From positions 1-25,797 of the forward strand of contig CALGBY010000097.1 in NCBI GenBank assembly GCA_937886445.1: 25,797 bases of DNA. Reading direction: 5' to 3'. The position numbers and the translations under genes were made by a program. This document shows, piece after piece, positions 14,108 through 21,186 of this stretch. The stretch's first letter is position 1. Each line of letters starts with the position of its first letter. The notes beneath the pieces were generated by a model. It searched no databases, was not told the origin of the DNA, and saw nothing but the letters and a program-made list of their open reading frames with translations. Source of the DNA: an uncultured Clostridia bacterium (GTDB taxonomy: Bacteria > Bacillota > Clostridia > Christensenellales > Aristaeellaceae).

Positions 14108-14851
14108 TTATGTATTTTCCGGATCCTGTTCAAAATAGCGTTTCACTTCGTCATAGCTTTTGATATCACCGATATCAAAACGCTTTCCCGGCATCCTGTA
14201 GGCATGCATCCGTGTTTTGCGGCTCAGCCACGCGGCAAAGCTGCCGGGCGCGTCATAGCCGCAGCCCGCGTCAAGCGCTTCGCCGATCCTTGCGATGTCC
14301 CCCGCTTTATAGAAATAAAAGGGCGGTACGGCCAGGCTTCCTTTGGGCTGCTCAGGCTTTTCCTCATAGGAGGTGATCAGCCCGTTTTCGTCCGTCGTGA
14401 TCACCGCGGTCTTCCTGAGACGCGCAAGCTCGTTTTCCTCATGGCACATCACACAGGAGGTTCCCTTTTCCTCCGAAAACGCGAGAAAACCCGAAAGGGA
14501 AAAATCCAGCGCGTTGTCTCCCGCCATCACAAGCACATCATCCCGGATCCCGGTCTCCCGGAGAGCAAACAGGATGTCCTTCACGGCGCCCAGACGGGTC
14601 TCGTTGCTCTCTGTACCGTCATTGAGCACCGTGATCCGCTGACGGTGCTTCGCGGCCCAGGCACTGAAAATATCCGCAAAGCGGGCATTGGATACCGTGA
14701 TATACTCATCCACCTTCCCTGTGCTTTCAAGATCCGCTATCAGCCTGTCCAGCACCGTGCTGCTGCCGATGGGAAGAAGAGGCTTGGGGAAATTCTGTGT
14801 GAGAGGGTAAAGCCTTGTCGCGTAGCCCGCGGCCAGAAAAATACACTTCAT
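14108..14851 (-). CDS. Sugar-1-phosphate nucleotidyltransferase
   Basis: A 247-residue cytoplasmic enzyme of the NTP-transferase (GT-A-like) family, which joins a sugar 1-phosphate or phosphocholine to an NTP. The signature LAAGYATRL then PLTQNFPKPLLPIG at residues about 6-29 holds the nucleotide loop and the catalytic Lys. VMAGDN near residue 110 supplies the metal-binding Asp, EEKPEQPKG follows, and RFDIGDIKSYDE closes the fold. No left-handed beta-helix acyltransferase domain is present. It starts 18 bases after the stop of the GHMP kinase and is very likely co-transcribed, which favours a role in activating the kinase product to an NDP-sugar. ATG 14851 lies behind AAGGAG. The sugar cannot be read from the sequence. 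Confidence 0.87.
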   Translation of the reverse strand: MKCIFLAAGYATRLYPLTQNFPKPLLPIGSSTVLDRLIADLESTGKVDEYITVSNARFADIFSAWAAKHRQRITVLNDGTESNETRLGAVKDILFALRETGIRDDVLVMAGDNALDFSLSGFLAFSEEKGTSCVMCHEENELARLRKTAVITTDENGLITSYEEKPEQPKGSLAVPPFYFYKAGDIARIGEALDAGCGYDAPGSFAAWLSRKTRMHAYRMPGKRFDIGDIKSYDEVKRYFEQDPENT

Positions 14852-14869
14852 ATCTGTTTCTCCTTCTTA

Positions 14870-16249
14870 TCAAAGGTGTACGCCGTTCGCGGAAAGGCAG
14901 ATCGCCGCGGTATATTTGTCCTTCAGCGCGGGAAACAGCGCAGTATACTCTTTTTCCACTTTTTCAAGGATGCTTTTCCGGTAGGCGGGATCGATCAATG
15001 CCATACAGCATCCCTTGAAGCCCGCGCCTGAAAAACGGCCGCCCCATATCCCGTCTGTGCGGGTCATGATCTCATACAGCGCCTTCAATTCCGGAGAGCC
15101 GGTATCATAAAGTTCGATACTGCTCTTTCCGCTTTCAAAGCAAAGACGGCCGTAGGCTTCGATATCTCCCCTGCGCCAGGCCTCGGCTCCGACTTCCACG
15201 CGGCGCATCTCGCCGTAATAATGCTCGGCACGCATACGCCATTTTTCCGGCAGACGGTGAGCATAGCGCTCAAACACCTCCTCCGGCACATCACGCAGGC
15301 GGGTATCCTCATACTTGCCGTATTCCATCCCCGAAAAAGCCTTCAGCGCGTACGCCGCGCTTTTGCATTCGTCCACACGCATGTTATATCCGCTGCCGGC
15401 CAGGCTGCGCTCAAGGCCGGAAAAGAACACTGCGATCTCATACGGCTTCATCGAGGGCGCGGTCGGGATCAGCTCATAGCTGTCATTCAAAGTATCAAGG
15501 TAAAGCAGATGATCCTTTTTGCTCAGCACCTCGCAGCTCTGGTCCAGCTTGCCGCAGGATACGCCTACATATTCGTTTTCCGCGCGTTTCGCGGTCATGA
15601 TCAGTTCCTGATCGGAAAGCGTGATGCCGTTCGCCCTGCAAAGCGCGGTGAGAAAGGTGATGATGACCGCCGCGGAGGAGGAAAGGCCGCCGATGGGCAG
15701 GTCTCCCTCCAGCACACCGCAGATGCCCACCTGCAGGCGATGCTTCGCCGCGAGCGCAAGCGTTGCGCCGCGAAGATGATCCGCCCAGTCTCCCTGCTTG
15801 GTTTCGGGCACGGAGGAAATATGCCACTGCGCGCGCTTGGGAAAATTGACAGAGGAAAGCTCGATCACGCCGTTCTGCTTGGCGTGATACGCCAGATGAA
15901 TGCCCTTATCGATGGCAAGACCGGTGATCTTTCCCCACTGGTGATCGATATGCGCGCCGATCGGACATACACGGTAGGGGGTGAATACCAGATGCTCCGG
16001 CGCCTTGAAATAAGTATCCTCAAAGCGCTTCACAGCGTTTTCAGCCTCGTTTTTCTGTTCCTTCATATCTTTTTTGAGCGCGAACTCCCGGGTACGGGCA
16101 TCCAGAGGCGCCTCCGCGCTTTCGGGGATACGCCAGATCCCGTTTTCCCGGATGCTGCCCTCCACCCTGCCGTCACGGCACAGCGCGCGCACCCTTCTTT
16201 CATTCATGTTCCAGCGCTGAGCCGTTTCACTCACACTTTTGTACGCCAT
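14870..16249 (-). CDS. GHMP sugar kinase (galactokinase-like) with fused N-terminal helix-turn-helix
   Basis: A 459-residue two-part protein. Residues about 3-46 (SVSETAQRWNMNERRVRALC, then GRVEGSI and GIWRIP) have the pattern of MerR/excisionase-type helix-turn-helix domains. After a charged linker (about 47-75) comes a galactokinase-like GHMP kinase: RVCPIGAHIDH near residues 93-103, the ATP loop PIGGLSSSAA near 185-195, and GGRFSGAGFKGCC near 410. GHMP kinases of this type make sugar 1-phosphates. The galactokinase signature is altered from GRVNLIGEHTDY, so the substrate may not be galactose. ATG 16249 has AAGGGAG 9 bases upstream. First gene of a two-gene operon with a nucleotidyltransferase. 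The fusion suggests DNA or nucleoprotein binding, possibly autoregulation; that is inference. Confidence 0.88.
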   Translation of the reverse strand: MAYKSVSETAQRWNMNERRVRALCRDGRVEGSIRENGIWRIPESAEAPLDARTREFALKKDMKEQKNEAENAVKRFEDTYFKAPEHLVFTPYRVCPIGAHIDHQWGKITGLAIDKGIHLAYHAKQNGVIELSSVNFPKRAQWHISSVPETKQGDWADHLRGATLALAAKHRLQVGICGVLEGDLPIGGLSSSAAVIITFLTALCRANGITLSDQELIMTAKRAENEYVGVSCGKLDQSCEVLSKKDHLLYLDTLNDSYELIPTAPSMKPYEIAVFFSGLERSLAGSGYNMRVDECKSAAYALKAFSGMEYGKYEDTRLRDVPEEVFERYAHRLPEKWRMRAEHYYGEMRRVEVGAEAWRRGDIEAYGRLCFESGKSSIELYDTGSPELKALYEIMTRTDGIWGGRFSGAGFKGCCMALIDPAYRKSILEKVEKEYTALFPALKDKYTAAICLSANGVHL

Positions 16250-16292
16250 AATACTGTACTCCCTTTCTGTAAGGCCCCGTACCTTCACGGGC

Positions 16293-16321
16293 ATTATACA
16301 AAACGGCACGCACGGTGTCAA
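16293..16321 (-). promoter_or_regulatory. Sigma-A promoter of the kinase-nucleotidyltransferase operon
   Basis: Minus strand TTGACA (complement of 16316-16321), 17-bp spacer, TATAAT (complement of 16293-16298): perfect boxes and spacing. The leader contains the hairpin CCCGT-GAAGGT-ACGGG (16275-16290). GTACAGT lies on both sides (AATACTGTAC near 16252-16262 and GTACAGTTAT near 16350), a possible operator pair. Confidence 0.88.
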
Positions 16322-16409
16322 GTTACTTATTGACATCGCGCGTGCCATGTACAGTTATACGCTTTTTGAAACCTTACCCGGCTTTTCCTTCATCCGGTAC
16401 CGCAGGATC

Positions 16410-17807
16410 TCAGTCGCCTGCCTCACCGGTCACGCCGTCCTGCTCCGCGGCCTCCAGCGCGGCCAGATCCTCCTCGCTCATCTCTCCGGTCACACCGTCC
16501 TGCTCCGCCGCTTCCACAGCGGGAGCGATATAGGCCTTTCCGGCATCGGTATAAACGATCTCGCACTCCTGCATCCAGCCGTTGAGCAGCTCCGTAAAGG
16601 CGCTGTTGCGGGCGTCATCAAGCAGATAGCTCCGGATCTCCTCCGCTTCCTCAGCAGTCATTTCAGCCGCGCCGGCAGGGATATCACGCAGGTAGTACAC
16701 GATATACACACCGTAGCTGCCTACGGCCGGCTCGCTGATGCCGCCGATGCTTTCAATGGACATCGCGGCGTTTTTGAAGGCGGGATCCCATACCATGCTG
16801 TCCGCGGCAACGGCATAGCCGTTTGCAAGCGTATCGGGATCAGTCATGCCGGGGTCGGTATTGAATTCCCTGATCAGATCGGTAAAGGCCTCTCCCGCGG
16901 CAAAACGGGTCTGCACTTCGTCGATCTCATTCTGCACGGAGGCGATCACGGCAGCCTCGGCAGCCTTGACATCCTCCTCGGTCACCTTGTTTTCACTGTC
17001 CTCGGTCTGAGAAGCAAAGGCTTCGGAAACGGTCGTCCAGGCCTCCAGCGCGCTGTCATCCGCCTCCAGGAGGATCTGCAGCACACCGCGGTATCCTGAG
17101 GGCGTATAGTGGGCGGCATAGCCGTAGTAACGCGTGTAATACTCGTACATCCCCACATTGCCTTCAAAGTTGGCCTCCTCCTCGGCGACCATCGTGTCAT
17201 AGTATTCCTTCACCTTGTCATCACCCACGGTGATATCGGCGGTATACGCCTCAACGGCATGCTGATACTCGGCCGATTCGGTATACTCGGCTGTCAGTGA
17301 TTCCAGCGTATAGCCGCTCTGCTGCTCCAGCATCAGGCTGCATTCCGCGTACGCGTCCGCCCGGTCCTGCTCGCTGCTTTCCTCCGTTATGCCGTACAGC
17401 TGCCCGGCAATGGTCCAGACGGCGCTGTCCCAGGCATCCTTCGCGTCATCGCGGACCGCCTGCATTTCCTCTTCCGTCATGGAAAGCCCGTCCTGCTCAC
17501 ACTTCTGGACCGCCAGAATGAGCGACGCCGCGCTGTTGACGGCTGCTTCGCGCAGCTCGGCCTGTGCCTCGGTATTGGCTGAAAGATCCACACCGTAATT
17601 CTCGGCGTAATAGTTGATCATGTAGTTATAGTAATAGTCCGCTTTCGCGCGCAGAACGGGCGTGCCGTTCACATAGCAGAGGATATCCTCCGCGCTTTCC
17701 GCGGGCTGCGCGGTCTCTTCAGCCACCGCGTTCACGAAGACAAGCGCGAGGCACAGTACCAGCGCGAGCACCTTGAGCACACTGTTGTTGCGGTTCATCT
17801 TTGTCAT
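16410..17807 (-). CDS. Exported SurA/PrsA-like foldase (parvulin-type)
   Basis: A 465-residue secreted protein. ATG 17807 follows AAGGAG by 6 bases; the signal peptide ends at AVA-EE (about residue 29) with no lipobox, unlike typical PrsA lipoproteins. Residues about 40-200 match the SurA N-terminal chaperone arrangement (ILCYVNGTPVLRAKADYY, then helices). Residues about 280-375 resemble a parvulin-type prolyl isomerase domain (FTDLIREFNTDPGM, then GGISEPAVGSYGVYIVYYL). The mature protein is strongly acidic. The C-terminus carries two copies of EAAEQDGVTGE spaced 20 residues. Expected role: folding of secreted proteins outside the membrane. It follows a lipoprotein gene after 76 bases, probably in one operon; no clear terminator is seen downstream. 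Confidence 0.82.
   Translation of the reverse strand: MTKMNRNNSVLKVLALVLCLALVFVNAVAEETAQPAESAEDILCYVNGTPVLRAKADYYYNYMINYYAENYGVDLSANTEAQAELREAAVNSAASLILAVQKCEQDGLSMTEEEMQAVRDDAKDAWDSAVWTIAGQLYGITEESSEQDRADAYAECSLMLEQQSGYTLESLTAEYTESAEYQHAVEAYTADITVGDDKVKEYYDTMVAEEEANFEGNVGMYEYYTRYYGYAAHYTPSGYRGVLQILLEADDSALEAWTTVSEAFASQTEDSENKVTEEDVKAAEAAVIASVQNEIDEVQTRFAAGEAFTDLIREFNTDPGMTDPDTLANGYAVAADSMVWDPAFKNAAMSIESIGGISEPAVGSYGVYIVYYLRDIPAGAAEMTAEEAEEIRSYLLDDARNSAFTELLNGWMQECEIVYTDAGKAYIAPAVEAAEQDGVTGEMSEEDLAALEAAEQDGVTGEAGD
16424..16516 (-). repeat. 60-bp-period duplication at the C-terminus of the foldase gene
   Basis: Two copies of a 33-bp coding segment (16424-16456 and 16484-16516) code for EAAEQDGVTGE, separated by the bases for MSEEDLAAL. 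Most bases agree (GTCACRCCGTCCTGCTCCGC), indicating a fairly recent tandem duplication of 60 bp in frame. Confidence 0.8.
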
Positions 17808-17883
17808 GTTCTTCTCCTTTATTTCCGGGAACGCCGCGCACTGCAGCCTCTCCCCTGTTCTGATCCGGCCCTGCCGGTCTGTA

Positions 17884-18477
17884 TCAGTTCACGCGGCTGA
17901 GCAGGATCTGCGCGTTGCCGCTGTTGACGAGTATCATAGCGCCGCCGTTATCATAGCATGAGAACTGCTCGCTGTAGCCGCTCAGGATCAGCTGCCCGTT
18001 ATCATAGCTGTATACGCCCTGCGCGTTTTTCACACCGGTATATACGCCGCCGTAATAGAGATTCTGAGAAGCGGTGTAGGTACCGTCCGCAAGGAAGGTG
18101 AACACCGTGTCCCCCGAGATCTGCATATTGACCTCCGCGCCTTCCATACGCTGGCTGTCCGCGGCGCTCACTCTCCACGAGCCGGTCAGCCCGGCGGTAT
18201 TCCCCTGCGGAACGGGAACAGCGGTCGCCTGCGGCAGATAGGGCACATCCGTCCTGTAAGGATAGATCAGATCCGTCGCTTTGGGGATCTCCGTTACCGC
18301 TACCGGGATCGCCTGAACAGGCGTTACCTGCACATTGCGGCTGTTCTTATCATTGTCAGACCCGCACGCTGAAAGCAGCAGGCAAAAAACACACAGCAAA
18401 GCGGCCAGAAGCATGAAGCGCTTCCTGCCGCCGCAGACAAAGGAGCCTTTATTCATTCCTGTTTTCATCATTTTCAT
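17884..18477 (-). CDS. Lipoprotein with lipocalin-like C-terminal domain
   Basis: A 197-residue predicted lipoprotein. A basic N-terminus (GGRKRF) is followed by a hydrophobic stretch and lipobox LLSAC (Cys 38). A Pro/Val-rich linker covers about residues 50-90. The C-terminal domain opens with LTGSWRV and has FLADGTYT and GVYSYDNGQLILSG, a beta-rich pattern like the lipocalin-like/DUF5640-type domains of small lipoproteins. Ligand and role are unknown. Start: ATG 18477 is taken, with GGAGGCGG 9-12 bases upstream; ATG codons at 18471 and 18468 are alternatives. Its leader includes a copy of the dispersed hairpin repeat. Next gene on the strand is the foldase. Confidence 0.78.
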   Translation of the reverse strand: MKMMKTGMNKGSFVCGGRKRFMLLAALLCVFCLLLSACGSDNDKNSRNVQVTPVQAIPVAVTEIPKATDLIYPYRTDVPYLPQATAVPVPQGNTAGLTGSWRVSAADSQRMEGAEVNMQISGDTVFTFLADGTYTASQNLYYGGVYTGVKNAQGVYSYDNGQLILSGYSEQFSCYDNGGAMILVNSGNAQILLSRVN

Positions 18478-18478
18478 C

Positions 18479-18542
18479 TTTATGTTCCGCCTCCGGTCGA
18501 AGCTTCAACGGCTGTTTGAAAACGGGCCGTGTACCATTTTCC
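18479..18542 (+). repeat. Dispersed hairpin repeat, copy in the lipoprotein leader
   Basis: TTCCGCCTCCGG, then GCTTCAACGGCTGTTTGAAAA, then CCGTGTACCATTTTCC. This aligns over about 64 bases with the reverse complement of 23592-23655 (CCGCCCTCCGG, GCATCAATGGGCTGTTTGAAA, CCGTATACATTTCC) with few gaps. GAAAA can pair with TTTTC across the central CCGTGTAC. It lies between the minus promoter (18597-18625) and the lipoprotein start. Confidence 0.7.
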
Positions 18543-18596
18543 GTCTCTTCGCTTTCAGGGCGGTCCTGACATGTCATTCCCCCCTGTACGCATGCT

Positions 18597-18625
18597 ATCA
18601 TAACACAGTCCGCACCGAATATCAA
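18597..18625 (-). promoter_or_regulatory. Extended -10 promoter of the lipoprotein-foldase operon
   Basis: Minus strand TTGATA (complement of 18620-18625), 17-bp spacer, TATGAT (complement of 18597-18602), preceded by TGT, an extended -10. The leader is about 110 bases and contains the hairpin repeat. Confidence 0.72.
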
Positions 18626-18653
18626 TGCAAACAGTCACGATATCGCTCACGCG

Positions 18654-18675
18654 TTTGTAAACTTAATGTAAATTC
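18654..18675. repeat. TTTACA direct repeats between divergent promoters
   Basis: TTGTAAACTTAATGTAAATT contains two TGTAAA units 12 bp apart. Its complement holds AATTTACATT (18665-18674), identical to the 10-mer at 8046-8055 and 8107-8116. It lies midway between the minus (18597-18625) and plus (18720-18748) promoters. The rest of 18478-18788 holds these promoters and the hairpin repeat; no gene is seen. Confidence 0.42.
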
Positions 18676-18719
18676 GGGAACGATATTGCTTTGCTTCTGC
18701 TTTATGGGCAAAACGCGTA

Positions 18720-18748
18720 TTGCACGCGCGGCTGTTCTATGGGATAAT
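18720..18748 (+). promoter_or_regulatory. Sigma-A promoter of the CotH operon
   Basis: TTGCAC (18720-18725), 17-bp spacer, GATAAT (18743-18748), about 40 bases before the ATG of the small protein gene. Confidence 0.72.
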
Positions 18749-18788
18749 AAAGAGGCACAGAAGCGATCATGCGCGTACGGAGGGAAAC

Positions 18789-19076
18789 ATGTCTGACACA
18801 CGCCTTTGGGTAAGACTGATCAAAAAAAACAGGATCACAGCGGATACGACGGTACCGTGCGCGCGCACGGAATGGGAAGACGCGCTGGGCGAAGCCTGCC
18901 GGAAGCTGGACGCTCCGCGTCCCATTGTGATCGATAAGCACAGGAGAGACTGGGAAGCCTTTTCTCAGATACGCTTCCTGCCGGATCATTTTGTCGAAGC
19001 CGTCTCCTTTGACCGGATGGAGGCGGAATTTATCAATCCGGAGGAAAAAAAGACGATCAATGAAAAGTATCTGTAA
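18789..19076 (+). CDS. Small conserved-looking protein of unknown function
   Basis: A 95-residue soluble protein. ATG 18789 follows GGAGGG by 6 bases; the frame is open further upstream but lacks a better start. It opens with a beta-type segment, MSDTRLWVRLIKKNRI, and ends with FDRMEAEFINPEEKK. It is rich in Arg, Asp and Glu, with two cysteines and no signal peptide or membrane segment. I do not recognise the family. Its stop overlaps the start of the CotH-domain gene by 17 bases, so the two are coupled and the small protein is likely to act with the CotH product or its substrate; that is inference from position only. Confidence 0.75.
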   Translation: MSDTRLWVRLIKKNRITADTTVPCARTEWEDALGEACRKLDAPRPIVIDKHRRDWEAFSQIRFLPDHFVEAVSFDRMEAEFINPEEKKTINEKYL

Positions 19077-21120
19077 TGCCGCGCGCCGGGCGGTGATCTC
19101 CGTAAAGGCGCTGCCTCTGCTGCTTCTGCTGTTTTTCTGTTTTTGCGCGCGGGCGGAGGACGGCATCGTTTTTTCGGAAGTGATGGCCAAAAACGGCACC
19201 TACAAAAACGGTCACGCCTATGACTGGCTGGAAGTGTACAACGGCGGAAAGCAGACGGCGGATCTCGGCGGATACTGGCTGTCAAACGATCCGGACGATC
19301 CGTTCATCTGGCAGATACCGCAGGGAACGAAGCTGAAAAAGGGCGCCTTTCTGCTGGTATACTGCACAGGCGATAAAAGCATCGCGCCGGGCGGCGGAAG
19401 CGTGCTGTACGCCCCCTTCAAGATCTCGGCAAAGGGGGTCACTCTGACGCTCTCAGACCGGGACGGGCAGGCAGTGACCTCGCTGTATGTCCCGCGGCAA
19501 TATGCCGATATTTCATGGGGCCGGTTACGCGGCGGAAGCGAATACATGTATCTTTCCGCTCAGACCCCCGGAAAGCAAAACACCGGGAGCGGCGCGGAGC
19601 GCGTAACAGACGAGCCCTCTCTTTCATCCGCGGGAGGGCATTACAGTGAAGCTGTCACCGTACAGGTCTCCGGGAAGCCCGGTGATACCCTGCGCTACAC
19701 CACGGACGGTTCCCTGCCCACGGAAAAAAGCAAGGTATTTCCGGCGGACGGGCTGAAGATCTCAAAAACCTCCGTGCTGCGCGTACGCGCCTTCGCGAAG
19801 GACGCCGTAGCCGGGCAGGCGGCAGCCGCCACCTACCTGATCCGGGAAGAGCACACTGTACCGGCTGTTTGTCTCATCAGCGATGAAAAATATCTTTTTG
19901 ACAGCAAGACCGGCGCTCTGGTCAAGGGGACCGGCTCCACGCCCAACTATGAAAAAGAGCTGGAATATCCTGTACACATAGAATATTTCGATACCGACGG
20001 CCGCTGTCTCATTTCCCAGACAGGCACATTTACCGCCGCCGGCCATTCCGCCAGACAGAACACCCAGAAATCCATCGCGATCTATGCGCGCGGCGTATTC
20101 GGAAAGGATACCTTTGACTTTGATCCTTTTCCCCACAGAGATCATTCCTCCTACAAAAGCCTGCTCCTCAGGAGCACCAACTCCGACGCCTTTTCCACCC
20201 GTCTGCGTGACGCCGTATATTCCTCCCTCGCGGAAAAGCTGGATATCGCCGTGCAGGACGCGCTGGCCGTGGAAGTATACATCAACGGCCGCTACTGGGG
20301 GCACTATAACCTGAGGGAAAAGATCAATAAGTACTTTGTCGCGCAGCGTGAAAATGTTACGGATCCGGAAGACATTGAAAACATCGATATCCTTGCCCGC
20401 ACGGGAAGCGACAGGTTTGTTCAGCACGGCAGCAATGAAGACTGGCTTAAGCTTTGCGATTTCTGCAAGACAAAAGATCTGAACGACCCCGAAAACCTTG
20501 CCTTTGTGGAGGAAAGGCTGGATATCGACAGTCTGTTCACACACGCGGCGTTTGAGATCATTATCGGCAACGGTGATTTTACCAATGTACGGGTATACCG
20601 TGTGCCGGGCGGAAAATGGAAATACCTGCTGTTCGATACAGAAGCCGGCTTCAACAATGATGAGTGGAATGTGAGCCCGCTCGAATACTATATCAAGCCG
20701 GTATCAGGCAAGATCCAGGGCTTCCGTCACGAGCCGCTGAACGCGCTGCTGAATGTGCCTGAGATGAAAGCCCGTTTTTTGGAACGGTATGCCGGGATCC
20801 TGGAGCTCTGTTTCCTCAAGCCCGTTCTGGATGAGACCTTCTCCGGATGGGAAGAAACGGTAGGACGCCTTCTCCCGCGCCATATCGCGCGCTGGAAAAA
20901 CCTGACCGTAAAAAAATGGCAGCAGAATGTATCGGCCGTTAAGAATCATGCAAGGCGGCGTCCCGCCGTATCCGTGATACTGCTCGGGCGGGCCATGAAG
21001 CTTTCGGACAGTGAGCTGGAGCAGTACTTCGGAGAGATCATGAAAAAACTGGTCGATACCAATTTTTCCGAAAAGGAAAAGAAAAGCTTTTTCGGCAGCG
21101 TGAACCGCTGGTGGGAATAA
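19060..21120 (+). CDS. Secreted CotH-kinase protein with lamin-tail domain
   Basis: A 686-residue exported protein. The start ATG 19060 gives a signal peptide (about residues 1-32, LLLLLFFCFCARA-ED). Residues about 34-150 form a lamin-tail domain (VFSEVMAKNGTY, DWLEVYNGG, then YWLSNDP). Residues about 190-270 form a chitobiase/hexosaminidase C-terminal type module (YTTDGSLPT, RVRAFAKD). Residues about 300-590 form a CotH kinase domain (GHSARQNTQKSIAIYAR, RSTNSDAFSTRLRDAV, EVYINGRYWGHYNLREK, then NVRVYRVPGGKWKYLLFDTE). CotH of Bacillus phosphorylates spore coat proteins; exported CotH proteins in non-coat settings have less clear roles. Translation is coupled to the small gene upstream (17-base overlap). 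Ends at the 21123 terminator. Confidence 0.9.
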   Translation: MKSICNAARRAVISVKALPLLLLLFFCFCARAEDGIVFSEVMAKNGTYKNGHAYDWLEVYNGGKQTADLGGYWLSNDPDDPFIWQIPQGTKLKKGAFLLVYCTGDKSIAPGGGSVLYAPFKISAKGVTLTLSDRDGQAVTSLYVPRQYADISWGRLRGGSEYMYLSAQTPGKQNTGSGAERVTDEPSLSSAGGHYSEAVTVQVSGKPGDTLRYTTDGSLPTEKSKVFPADGLKISKTSVLRVRAFAKDAVAGQAAAATYLIREEHTVPAVCLISDEKYLFDSKTGALVKGTGSTPNYEKELEYPVHIEYFDTDGRCLISQTGTFTAAGHSARQNTQKSIAIYARGVFGKDTFDFDPFPHRDHSSYKSLLLRSTNSDAFSTRLRDAVYSSLAEKLDIAVQDALAVEVYINGRYWGHYNLREKINKYFVAQRENVTDPEDIENIDILARTGSDRFVQHGSNEDWLKLCDFCKTKDLNDPENLAFVEERLDIDSLFTHAAFEIIIGNGDFTNVRVYRVPGGKWKYLLFDTEAGFNNDEWNVSPLEYYIKPVSGKIQGFRHEPLNALLNVPEMKARFLERYAGILELCFLKPVLDETFSGWEETVGRLLPRHIARWKNLTVKKWQQNVSAVKNHARRRPAVSVILLGRAMKLSDSELEQYFGEIMKKLVDTNFSEKEKKSFFGSVNRWWE

Positions 21121-21122
21121 AG

Positions 21123-21175
21123 AAAAAGCAGGGTCCGCTCCGGCACAGCCGGAAGCCCGGGACACCTGCTTTTTT
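21123..21175. terminator. Bidirectional terminator between CotH and deacetylase genes
   Basis: AAAAAGCAGG (21123-21132) pairs with CCTGCTTTTT (21165-21174); an inner CCGGCACAGCCGG hairpin fills the loop. T tracts on both strands suit termination of both convergent genes. Confidence 0.85.
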
Positions 21176-21186
21176 CATGCCTTTCT

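Noticed and set aside
15221..16333. A long + strand open frame opposite the GHMP kinase
   Set aside because: The kinase motifs on the minus strand are clear, and this frame crosses the kinase promoter without any ribosome site of its own.
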